Part shown: piece by piece, positions 34,946-56,246 of the stretch
How positions within the stretch are numbered: position 1 is the stretch's first letter
Layout: every line of letters starts with the position of its first letter
Assembly (NCBI GenBank): GCA_008933995.1
Contig: WARS01004318.1
Coordinates: 509,089-573,088, forward strand
Length of the DNA: 64,000 bases
Reading direction: 5' to 3'
DNA from: Datnioides undecimradiatus
Taxonomy: Eukaryota > Chordata > Actinopteri > Lobotiformes > Datnioididae
Made by a program: the position numbers and the translations under genes
The notes under the pieces: generated by a model
Seen by the model: the letters and a program-made list of their open reading frames with translations, nothing else
Databases searched by the model: none
What the model was told of the DNA's origin: nothing

Positions 34946-37744
34946 ACGGTTTGATGTCACTTCCTGTGTCTGTTGCGTGCTACTCTCAGCTGTATCCTTG
35001 CATTTGTTTTAAAGGCAGATGAGGAGATTTAAACGCCTGCTGTGATTCTCGATGTGCGTCAAACACGTGGAGACATTGAGATGTGCCTGAAACAGGCTGG
35101 AGACGATGTGACACCCCTTCCTCAATCTCAGATGTTGTGTTTTGTGTGATTCTCGGTGCAACACGACAAGATTTTGATGCATTAAAACGTTCAGGTGACT
35201 CCTGACGGTGAAGGTGAAGGTGTCCGTCGTTCTGTCCCGACTCCTGAGCCCGGTGTCTCTGCAGAGCTCTGGGACTAAAGAGAGATTGAAGGCAGAGCAG
35301 GAGGACGATCTATCTGCCTTCTGGTTCCTGCAGTCGGTCCCTCGTCTGTCACTTTCCCTCCCTCGCTCTCAGCAGAGCTGCAGCCATCAATCACGTCTGC
35401 CTCTACTGTAACGGCCGACTTTCTGTGTGCACCCAGCAGAGACTGCAGGTTTACACCTTTAGCCTTGTTCTCAACTTCAGACTCTCTTCATCAAAAGACA
35501 CACACGCACGAAACAGATGCCAGAGCTGCAGACTCATGTGCTGCAAACATACTCACTGTTTCCTAAAGATGCGTTAAAGTTAAGCTACTGCAGCATTTAT
35601 CTGAGACATGTTTGGCACAGGAAGCCAATAAAACCAGGCTCTCACCACTTTCACAGAGCAAACAATCAACGTGTTCATGGAGAAAAGACTCATCGGCTGC
35701 AGCTCCACAACAAAATACTTAACAATGAGCTGAAACGACCAAAAAACAACAGTAAAATCCAGATTTTTCCATTAAGACAGAGTCTAAATCAGCTGATGAC
35801 GCAGTTTAAAGAAGAGCAGCACAGACTCTGAGGACATCTGACCGCAGCACCTCCAATACTGTCAGTTCATTTCCCTGATTACACTTTTACTGTAACGTAA
35901 GACAGAGCAGACTCAGAGTGTTTCTGCTTTTTACAGTGTGATATCAGTAGATTTACCTCCTGAGATTCAAGACGTCGCCATCACCATTGTGTTCCACAGG
36001 GTGCAGCTTTAATGTGACTCAGCTGTGTAAACGTACAGTCATTGAGCTCCTGTAACTTCAAAAGGAAGTCTCTCTTCCTGCGTTCGTCCGCCATCTCTGA
36101 GGAGTTAACGCCGTTTTATTAAAACGTAGCTTTCACGCTCCACACTCCTGCGACGCCATCTCACCCGTCCACGCCGCTGACTGATGAATCCATCACGTCA
36201 TTCATCTCTCTTGTCACTTTGCTTCGCCCTCTTGATTTGCTCTGTTTCCCTTTAAAAAAATGCACATTTTGATAAAAACCTGCTGCAGGTTTAAACCGGA
36301 CTGCAGCAACCTTCAGATGGATTTGCAGGTCAGTATCAAAATCAGATGGATGGTGCACCTGCGCAGACAGCAAGTCGGTTATCAGATATAAAGAGATGCT
36401 GAAACATGATGAAAGATGATGAAAACAGGAAGTAGAAATGAAAATGAATACCAAGGACAATCCTGCACGCAGTTTGTGCAACGCTTGATTGAAACTCTGT
36501 GAACAGGGGAAACCAGATGCATCACCGTTCAGCGCAGTGTTGCTGCTTTAATGCATCTGAAACCTTAAACGTCGATGATGTGAGCTGCAGAAATGAACCT
36601 CCGCCAAAGTTACCTCGGATGGATTCACCACAGCTGCTCCGGACCAATCAGAGTCCAATGAGGAACTACTGGCACCTGGTTTAGGGGTAACGACTGAAAG
36701 TGTCCACAGTAAACTTGTTTTTACTTCATTTCAAAGAGACAAAGTTGGAGCCAGACCGTGTCGATGATCCCTGCGTGTTATTACCATGTGCTGCTGTCAT
36801 AACCACGCCCATCACATCTCACTGCGGGCTGTTTAAACGCCTGCAGGTCTCATTTGTTAAATAAACAGCATCAGAGGATTATTCATAATGAATGATTCCT
36901 GAGTTTTTAGAGCTCTTTTACTGCGGCAGGGGGCTCCCCCCGAAGAGAAGAACTAATCCAGCTGCATCTCAGTTTCCTGTTTGATGTGTGTAACCTAAAG
37001 AGTCAAACGTGGAAATAAAATACAAATAAAACTAAAAACGTTGGCGCTTATCTGCAGAAACACGACAGTTCAGCTTGAGATCTTAAAAATATTGGATGCA
37101 TTTTGTTAAATACTTCTGTTTTTTGCAGTTCTTTACAAGTTTACAGCTTCTTTTCATAATTCCTGCATGTTTTGCGTCTAGTGTTGTGGTTTTAAACGTT
37201 GCATAGAGGATTAATACAAACAGGAACAGCTGCAGTGAGCTGAAGGTGCTGCAGGCGACAGGTTTGTGACCTTGTTACATTAGCAAAGATTCAAACACTG
37301 ACTGCTGAGCTTCTGATGTTGCTTTAATCCTAATTTAGTAAATATTGGACGTGGCCATCAAATGTTTTCCCAAAGAAAAGTCTTTTTGTGCATTTCCTGG
37401 TGCCTGAAGTTGTTAGAACTGAGTCTTAAGGTCCAAAAACCCAGATGAAAGAGTGCAAAGCTCGTGGAAACGATGCTCATTGTTTCTCTCCCAGAGGCTC
37501 GAGGTGTTAGGAGAAGTTTTGAGGTCATTGGGTTCAATCCCCGGGCGATTCTTTGACGTTTGAAGGGAACAAGATCTAAGAGAGTGGGAGCTCAAACGTC
37601 TGACCAGGTGGCTCAGGAAGCTGGACGACGAATTATTAATAGGCTGTTACTGAAAGATCATTCTGAGGCTGCCAACGTTTGAAGTCTCCTGTCCGACTGA
37701 AAGAGGTCCACCGACGAGCTGGAGGCAGCAGCTGAACACACCCA

Positions 37745-38080
37745 GGATCTGGGCTAAATGCTAAGAGCAACAGGCTCACAATGACAATGCTAACATGTTC
37801 ATGTCTAGCAAGTGTAATGTTTTCCATATTTAGCATCTTAGGTTAGCGTGTTAGCATGCTAATGTGCTAATTTTGCAGTAAACAGCTGAGGCTAATGGGA
37901 AAATCAGTCGCGGTTCATCCTGAGGGGACCATGAGCCTCTGAACTGAATTACATGAAACTCCATCCAGTGATTCTTAAAACGTTTCTTGCAAAAACTCAA
38001 ATTCGAGTCTCAAAGTGGCAAAAGAGGAAGAGTCAGGGTTCATCCTCTGGGAGCCATGAACATCCGAACCATTGCTGAGA
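37745..38080 (+). repeat. Degraded interspersed repeat, family B
   Basis: Same succession as 20930-21280: ATGCTAA words, then AGCTGAGGCTAATGGGA, then TTCATCCTGAGGGGACCATG, and again TTCATCCTCTGGGAGCCATG. Confidence 0.65.
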
Positions 38081-38957
38081 TATTTCTGGATCCAAACACC
38101 AGCGCAGTCGCTTCGGGTGCAGAAGATCTGCTTTTTACACGTCTTTGAATTTGTGTTTGATCCTCCACATCAGCCGTTTGAGTTTTGAGGCCTTTTGTGA
38201 CAGAAAAGAGGAAATGAAGGGGCAGATCCCCTGTGACAAGACTGGGCCCCTGTCCTGGAAGTAAAAACAAAGTAAAGAGTTCATTTGCTAAAATATCCAA
38301 CATGACTTATTCAAAGTTTGGAGTCTATGAGCTCTGATTACTTAATAACTGCTGTTGCTGTATCGACGCCGTGTTTCCAGCTCATTGACACGTCGGTCCA
38401 TCCCGAGCCGAGCCTGAATCTTCAGGGATCACGCCGCGGAGCTGAATAGATGAGTCGGGTCGGAGCGAGTTGAGACGAGACGGGAGCAGCAGGTGCTGAG
38501 GCCGTTCACGTCCCGTTCCACCTGAGAAGCGGCTCATCTGTACCCCATGAAAGCAGGAGCAGGTGTGAAATTAAATTATGACTTCAGTGATTTGAAGTAC
38601 AAGCACGGGCCTGTTGTGCCGCCGCGCTCTCTGAAGAAAGCCTACGTGGCTGGATTGATTGCCAGAGTTACACGGACGGCGCGGCGCTTGCGTCACCGCA
38701 CAATGATGTTATTATGTGGCGGTTTCGGGCCGTCAAGCTCGACACATCGTGCCCCGAGGCGGAGGCACACGACTGCAGTGCCGTTGTGCAAACAGAGGGA
38801 ACACCGTCTGAAAGCTGTTTGTAACAGCGTCATCCTGCCGAAGGCCTGAAAGACCTGGAATTTAAAGTCTTTGCTGCTAAAAAAATAAAAAGTAGCTGAA
38901 AATAAATTAAAATCACAACTAAAACAGGAACTAAAGGTGCCGCAGGAGTTTGTATAT

Positions 38958-38970
38958 CGCCCTCTGTTGG
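38958..38970 (-). promoter_or_regulatory. CTCF-like motif, minus strand
   Basis: On the minus strand this reads CCAACAGAGGGCG, a close match to the CTCF core apart from A at the fourth position. It points away from the plus-strand motif at 40812. Confidence 0.5.
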
Positions 38971-39954
38971 CCACAATGAGGAACTGCAGCACCTTCTTCT
39001 GCTTTCAGTCCCGTTGTTGAAGCCATTTCTAATACTTCAACCTGCACCAGTCGACTCTGTAGCCATGCAAACAGCTCCAGACTGAAATCATGAATTCCCA
39101 ACAACTGCCGGATGAATTAAGGTGCAGACATTCATGATCCACAGAGGATGAATCCCTACAACGTTGGTGAACGTCTGAGTTTTCATTTTGCATCATTCTG
39201 AGCTTGATATTCCTGTTTTTTAGTAAATAAATCTTTATTTTTGGACTTTTACCATGAACTGTGGTCCACCTGTTCAAGTTCCCCTGCAAACTGAACGTTT
39301 TCATTATCATCAGAGAACTTCTGTGATCTGTTTGCTAAGATCTGGTTAACTAAGTAAAATTAGCTTCAGTTACCTTTAAAACCCCCTAAACAGCAGCAAA
39401 GTAATGTAAAGATACCATATCATGTAGAAAACAATGTAAATTCAAAGGAAAACCATCAACTGTTCACTCAAATGTCCAAGTTTAGTCTAAATCAAACACG
39501 GCCTCCTCATCCTGCCCAGGTTAAATGTCCAAAAACACACGAATGGCACACATGGCTTCCCGTCCAGCATTGCAAAAAGAAGAAAAACAGAAAGGTCCAA
39601 AAGGATCAAACTCACCGGGTGAAGATCAGGGAGTCCAGTTTAGAGTTTAAAGTCCTTAAATCAGCTGTTTTATGTCCAAACTCGTTAAAAACCTTTTAAC
39701 TTTCACAAAACGGGGCTGAAAGCCTTTTTAATCAGCAGAGCTCCCGGCTCCATCGCTCAAACATCTTCATTTTATCCTTTTCCCAAACATTTCTCTGCTT
39801 TGTTTCACAGGCCACACCCACTCCGCACCTGTGACAGGTGACCACACCTGTGGGGTCACCAAAATAAAAGCATGAGCCCTTCTTCTCTGTGTGTGGTTTT
39901 GACCATAACTCGAAAAACATTAAATATATGAGATGTTTATAACTGCTTTGCACT

Positions 39955-39958
<4 letters not shown>

Positions 39959-39999
<41 letters not shown>
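39959..39999. repeat. (GT)n microsatellite
   Basis: About 20 perfect GT units. Confidence 0.95.
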
Positions 40000-40003
<4 letters not shown>

Positions 40004-40811
40004 CAGCTAGCATAGAAGCTAATGCAGGTTGTGTTTAAACCGTGCACGCAGTCTGTTTTGCATCGTATGTCCACATTTGTTTGTGTCGCACTGCTTCAGT
40101 TTTAACGTTTAACTGCACCCGGACTCAGAGTGTCCTCGCAGACCTCCACCACGTTAATCTGACACATACATTAAAATGTGAGGATGTGAATTCAGATTCA
40201 GTTTTTCTGCTCCGACAAGAATAAAAATTCTCAGAGAAACATTTTTTGTAATTTTGGCATAAAACCAGTGGAGATAATGGCTTAAGATAAGGGAAACACT
40301 GGCACTGGCCTTCAGAAAGTCATTTTGGTGGAAGCCTGATACGGACGGCTGCTGGAGACAGATAGACAGAGAGTCCCATTAGATTAGGGAGAGGGAAGCA
40401 TGAAGAGGAGGTTCAGCAGAGGGTATAATGAGCTGCAGGTCAGCGCGCAGCCACAGCTCTTTACCGAGGGGAAATCAGGAAAACGTGGGGATGAGCCGGG
40501 GTGTTGGCTGCAAACACACACACGCACAAACACACACAGCGTGGATACAGTCGGAGTGTGTCGACAGGCCAACAGACAGGCAGATTGACTGATATTCATG
40601 CATGCACACAGCTCCTCTGCAGCTTATAGGCGTCAGCGGCTGGTCACAGAGAGGATTAACAAGCCGTCTGACTGCCGTCGCTGCCTTTCTCTCTCTTCTT
40701 CTGAGTTTAATCTCGTTCTTTCTTTCAGAAAAGCTCAACGTCACCATCTGTTTTCTGGGAGCAAACGCTCCTCGCTGCATCATCTTAAAGCTGCTTTTGT
40801 AGTTTCCTTGG

Positions 40812-40826
40812 CCACCAGGGGGCAGA
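40812..40826 (+). promoter_or_regulatory. CTCF-like motif, plus strand
   Basis: CCACCAGGGGGCAGA is a full match to the CTCF core CCASYAGRKGGCRS. Occupancy is inferred only. Confidence 0.6.
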
Positions 40827-41535
40827 CACCGCTCAGACAGCCATGACTCGAGTCCGGTTTCCTGCAGTCTGTCACTGTTTGCTTATCTTAACGGTGAAAT
40901 TATGAATTTGAGCAGTTTTCTGTGTCTGAAAAGAGACTTTTGTTTATTTTAACCAGCAGCAGCTCCACTGAAACAGCAGCGTTACCACGGTAATGATTAT
41001 GTTGAGTATGTGTCACGGTTCTGCAGAATCACGATATTTCAGATGATCTCGCTTGCTCCATGACTCAAACACTCAAAGTTAAATAAAGTCGGACGACAAT
41101 CTGTAGCCTGAGACAGCTGGCTAGCTGGTTAGCTCGAGAAGCCGCAGGAACGTTTGAGAAGACGCTGAGGGACAAATTTACTGTTGAGGTTTGAGGCTCG
41201 TCTGGTGAACGTGCTCTGTAGCTCGCTCGTCACATGGTTCGTTCGCCGCCCGATCTCGTGCAGGTGAAGGCTTGGCCGCCGTACCTGAGCTCCTGAGCAG
41301 CAGACACCGACGCGCCACACACGCCTCCGTCAGCGATCCACCCACAGGGGGATTTGCATAAATGTCATTTACAGGCCAAAATAAACAACTTAGCTCTCCC
41401 CCTCAGACACCCCCACCTCCCCCTCCCCCCTCCACGCACCCATCCAGACACTTAATTGGAAAAACACAACCAGGAGGAATCTGCTGAGCGTGGAATTGAT
41501 TCGCAGGTTATTTTCACTGAAAACTGCTGCTCATC

Positions 41536-41570
41536 TTATTTATTTACTTATTTATTTATTTATTTATTGG
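41536..41570. repeat. (TTTA)n tetranucleotide repeat
   Basis: About eight TTTA/TTAC units. Confidence 0.9.
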
Positions 41571-41838
41571 TGACGGCTGCTGAGAGTAAAAGAGCCCGAC
41601 AGGGGGAACCAACAATGACCAGTGAAGAGGGGCTCAGAGCGTTTACTCGAGTAAATGCAGCGAGTGAAGTGAATTAAACTCAGATCCAGGTTTAATTGAC
41701 TTTTTGTACAAATTTGAATTCTTTGCTTTTTGTTTTTTTCGTTTTAATCTCACTTTTTACTTTTATATCTCAGACATAAACATCACGTTCTGTGCTCTGC
41801 TTCATTCGTCTGACAGGTTTAGTTACAAGTTACTTACA

Positions 41839-41966
41839 GCCAGACACCAGGGGGCGGGGCTTGTGAGCTGCCAGACACCAGGGGGCGGGGCTTGTGAGCT
41901 GCCAGGCACCCGGGGGCGGAGCTTGTGAGCTGCCAGGCACCAGGGGGCGGGGCTTATGAGCTGCCA

Positions 41967-41971
<5 letters not shown>
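41839..41971. repeat. G-rich minisatellite, 31-bp unit
   Basis: Four units of exactly 31 bp start at 41839, 41870, 41901 and 41932, followed by a 9-bp partial unit. Each is GCCAGACACCAGGGGGCGGG + GCTTGTGAGCT with small changes. Units 1, 2 and 4 carry ACCAGGGGGCGGG, a near match to the CTCF core joined to a GC box. The unit equals that at 18311-18469 with 8 bp removed. Confidence 0.95.

Positions 41972-42007
<36 letters not shown>
41968..42007. repeat. (AC)n microsatellite grown from the minisatellite end
   Basis: About 20 AC units begin inside the last partial 31-bp unit (GCCAGACAC), so the dinucleotide array appears seeded by that motif. Confidence 0.95.
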
Positions 42008-42009
<2 letters not shown>

Positions 42010-42261
42010 GCTTTTCGGATGTGGGATTTCTGATAAACTTGACTTTCTGGGAGAAAACGCAGAGATTTGTGTTCTGACAGCAAAACGAGCGGATGCACCT
42101 GCCGCTGACGTGTTGTGGTGACATCATCTGTGACATCAGCGTCCAAACGTCCAACTTACAACAGCAGGTGTGTTTATTTTAGCGTCACCAACCAGCAGCC
42201 CCACAGAAAGGAAACATGGTGCACGCATGCAGGTATCTGTGTGTGTCTACAGTTTAATTTG

Positions 42262-42263
<2 letters not shown>

Positions 42264-42295
<32 letters not shown>
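42264..42295. repeat. (TG)n microsatellite
   Basis: About 15 TG units. Confidence 0.9.
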
Positions 42296-42297
<2 letters not shown>

Positions 42298-42935
42298 AAT
42301 CTGCAGAGTGGAGTCATTTTACCCTCTAATGAGTGTGTGTGTATAAACTGAGTCTTAATAGGATCAGCAGAGTCCTATAACAGCCCACAGTACACACTGA
42401 GGAACAGCTGGAGGGCACGCACACACTCACACACGCACACACACGCGCACACACACACACACCATTCTGAGCATCAGCAAAAACAAACCTGTTGCAAATG
42501 AATAAAATTCAGAGCATTAAAGAGAAGCTGCAGCTACAGAAAAACAAGAGGCAGACGATGTTAAAACACTAAAATCCACAGTCTTCCCTCCGAATCGTGG
42601 GGTTTCAAGTCCGTGTGTGTCCCTTAAAATGAGCGTTTGACACTAAAGACACAGATTTAAGGTGGTATTTTCCTTTAGAGCTGACTCTGCAGCACACAGG
42701 ACTGTGGCTCTGCTGACCGTCAGGATGAACATCAGGAAGTTTTAGGAAGTTTTTCAGGAACTTTATCTTATATCAGCTCCACCAGAGGATAATCTGCAGC
42801 CTGCAGCGCGAAGAACCAGGAGGAAGCTGCCAGAAAACATCTGGATGATGTTTGAACCAATCCTGACCCAGGAGGTGAAACGAGGCCCGAACAATAAAAG
42901 GTGCTTCAAGTTGAGTTTGCTGTTGTGTAGCAGGG

Positions 42936-42936
<1 letters not shown>

Positions 42937-42988
<52 letters not shown>
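42937..42988. repeat. (TG)n microsatellite
   Basis: About 26 perfect TG units. Confidence 0.97.
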
Positions 42989-42992
<4 letters not shown>

Positions 42993-43166
42993 TTGCCCGG
43001 GGTGTATCGTGTTACAGGCTGCTGTGCTCACTTGGACGTCGTGATCTACTGGCTGGTGCCGGGATTTAATTCAGACGACAAACAAAGCTCGGGCGAGCCC
43101 ACAGATGGTCCCATATATCCAATGGGAAATCTTGTCAGGGGCATCTATCCAACAACACAGCAACAA

Positions 43167-43169
<3 letters not shown>

Positions 43170-43214
<45 letters not shown>

Positions 43215-43257
43215 GTGCGTGCGTGCAGGTGTGTGTGTGTGTGTGCAGGTGTGTGTG
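43170..43257. repeat. Compound TG/CG/CAGG repeat
   Basis: A pure TG run followed by GTGCGTGCGTGCAGG and further TG blocks over about 88 bp. Confidence 0.95.
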
Positions 43258-44170
43258 TTTTCGAGCCGTCGTCACACAGACAAAGTGATTCACAGCTCTA
43301 TTTCAGGAGCTTAAAAGCCGACAAATGATTCACTGACGTAAAAAGTCGAAAGCAGCTGAAATGTTTTTTTGTTCTCGCTGAAGCGAGAAGCAGCAAGGAA
43401 TCATGGGTAAACGCAGCGCACAGCATTAATAAATGAGCCGGTGTTTCAAAAAGTGGTTTAGCAAGTGAGATCCAAGTGAGAACCAGAAAGAGGCGTGAAA
43501 GTCCAGGAGGTTCAGGAGCGTCGTGCTGTGAACGTAAGAATCCGGAAGAGGAGCGACTCGGCCAAGAGGGAAACATAAACAACGATAAACAAAAACAATA
43601 AAAACACATTGATCTTAATCAGCTGAGCCTTAACGCTGCCCCACAGCTCTGACTGATGGCTTCAGCCTCCTCTGTGCGTTATTTCAGGAAGAAGTGGCAG
43701 CGAACTCACGAACACGTGGAGTCAGTGCTGTGAAAACACGTATCTTCACCTCTGCAGCTTCTCCACCACAGAAGAAGACACCTGGTCATCAGCTGCGAGT
43801 GTGTGACTCACACGAGTGATAATGTGTCTAAAATCCAAGTGAATGCACGTGTTTCATGTGGAAAGACACGAAGGATTTGTGCAAAATGATGCAAACACTG
43901 GTGCAAATCGCTGCACGGTCACTGAAACGTCAGTTTGCACGTTGACTCTTTAATGTTAATGAGACCTGCAGGGGCTGAAAACGTGAATGCATCAGTTCTG
44001 TTTGCTGGGACTTGTGTTTGCATTCATGAAATCTGCAGGAAAAATGTTGTTTTATTATAAAAGTGTTGATGAAAGTTGACACCGTGCAGCCTGAAACTGA
44101 TTTTAATCCAGTTTCAAAGCCTGTGACACGGCCCGTGCAGCACTCAGCAGAGTTACACTCGTCTCAACAC

Positions 44171-44184
44171 GCGCCCCCTCCTGC
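44171..44184 (-). promoter_or_regulatory. CTCF-like motif, minus strand
   Basis: On the minus strand GCAGGAGGGGGCGC matches 12 of 14 positions of the CTCF core. Confidence 0.35.
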
Positions 44185-45037
44185 AGCTCACCAGGTGATG
44201 AGGAGCACGCTCTGCTGACGTCTCCTCGCTGTTGTTTTCAGCCTGATCCAAAACATGTTGTTGTCTCTTCAGAGAGCGAGTGCAGAGCGAGGACAGACCC
44301 TCTCCACCCGGCCACGGAGGAAACTGTTTGTCAGTGTTTCTGAGGAAAGACGATGCACTTTTAACCAAGCTGGATCAAATTCTGCTCTTATCGAACAAAA
44401 TATGCTGAGAAAATACAAAATGCATCAAAGTCTGATCATGTTTCCTTCTGTTAAACCAAATGTGACACCTCTGTGTGTAAACAAACCAACTTCAGCCAAT
44501 AACATCTAACATCCACACACACATCACAGCGTCCTCCACCTCTGAGTCTCTGATGTTTGTGCTGAGCGGCTCTGCTGAAGCTGCCAAAATGCTCCTTTAT
44601 CTTGACTTTAAATGCAAATTCAGTGTTTTTCAGCCAGTCTCTCTTTCACCTTTGACACTTTGACACAGACTGAAACCTGGACTCCAAACGTCCCGGACTA
44701 AACTCTGGAGGCTTTAAACATCTCCAGCCGTTCGTATTTCAGACAGTTCAGAGTCGGAGGCTGGAGGTAAATCCAGCAGCGCTCGTTCATCAGCGCAACG
44801 TTTCCTGCTCTGCTGGAGCGCCACGTCACTCAGGACCAGACCGAGCTGACGTGCACCACATATACAGCAAACACACACACACACACACACATGCAGGGTG
44901 TATTGATCTGGAGGTGGGAGCCATAAACTGGGAGGTGATGGATCGGTGCGGTGGGCGGCTCGGCCTTGTCGCTGCTGATTTTCATGTGTGTCTGCGCCGG
45001 CCGGTCGATGAGAGGGTTCATCCTGCAGAAACACGCG

Positions 45038-45075
45038 GCGGACAGGTGTGTGTTAGTTATTACACACCTGTCCGC
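45038..45075. repeat. Perfect 14-bp inverted repeat (hairpin)
   Basis: GCGGACAGGTGTGT and its exact reverse complement are separated by a 10-nt AT-rich loop. The arms hold CAGGTG/CACCTG E-boxes and AGGTGTGT half sites. It lies 1.3 kb upstream of the gsg1l start. Confidence 0.85.
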
Positions 45076-46029
45076 TGAGGTGCACACACACCTGGACTAA
45101 CTCCACCCCCGAACGTGTGTGAGACGAGTCTGTGCTGATTAAAGCTAATTAAAGCTGATGATTAATGACTCGTTAGTGTTTCCCAATGTATTCATGCAGG
45201 AGCAGTTACAGGTAACTAACGGACAGGTAATGAGGGATTACTCGGTAACTATTAGACCTGATTAAATCACTGATATTCATGAATTAATCATTAATTAATC
45301 ATCAGCTCCTCTTGATTGAGTTCATTAGCAGTTAGTGACTCATTTAATCGCCTGTTAGCGCCTCGGTATTTGTGCAAAAGCGTCACGTTTTGAAGGCGTT
45401 AACGACGTGTTAATTGAAACGTGACGTCACAAACGTTACCTCTGTCCGCCATTTAACCGGTTTCGTCACTTGTCTCGTTCGTTAACGAGCGGGAAAGCGA
45501 TAAACTGAGGCTGAGAGGCAGACACAGGAATTATTTTGTAGAAAGAGCTCAGAAGTCGCGACTAATGACAATAACAGAAGTAACATATTCATTTATTGAT
45601 ATTTACAGATTATTTATAGATCTGTTCTTGTAGATGTTCATGAAGGCAGTTGCTTTGTTTTCAGGTTGTAAACCGGGTTATTCCCGCTGTTTCCCTGGAG
45701 CTCACAGTTAAATATGAAGCTGTTGTCACATTTTTAACTTCCTGTGAAATGAAAACTTGATGTTTTCACGTAAAAATCTGATAAATTTGCTTCTGATCAG
45801 TGAAATTTGCTGCTTTCCTGCGTCACGTGGCAATAAACTGAATATCTGACTGTCTGATGAAGATGATCTGAAGGTGTCAGTATTAATGTCTTCCCTCTCG
45901 CGTTAGCAGCTGTTAGTTGCAGCCGCCTTTGTGCTTTTTTACGATAGGGACTGTCCGGTCACGGTGATGACGCACGAGGAGCCGAGGGAGAGCGCGAGCG
46001 AGAGAGAGAGAGAGAGAGGATCGGTTCGC

Positions 46030-56246
<10,217 letters not shown>

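Larger units (their letters stand above)
29623..38957. other. Gene-poor intergenic interval, second part
   Basis: No coding exon is supported. It contains large TG and CA tracts near 30 kb, a 19-base G run, a degraded tandem repeat at 33.3-33.65 kb, and interspersed-repeat copies at 34.7-34.9, 35.7-35.8 and 37.7-38.1 kb. Confidence 0.6.
38974..46029. other. Gene-poor intergenic interval up to the gsg1l promoter
   Basis: No coding exon is supported. It holds an inverted family B fragment (39050-39170), five large TG/CA arrays, the 31-bp minisatellite, three CTCF-like motifs and a perfect 14-bp hairpin at 45038-45075. Confidence 0.6.

Noticed and set aside
37500-37560. tRNA-like GGTTCAATCCCC (possible B box)
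   Set aside because: No matching acceptor stem, anticodon arm or A box at the right spacing could be drawn. At most it is a tRNA-derived SINE remnant.
38547-38849. 100-codon plus-strand frame in the intergenic region
   Set aside because: Mixed composition, but no recognisable domain, no good donor at its end and no neighbouring exon. Kept out for lack of support.
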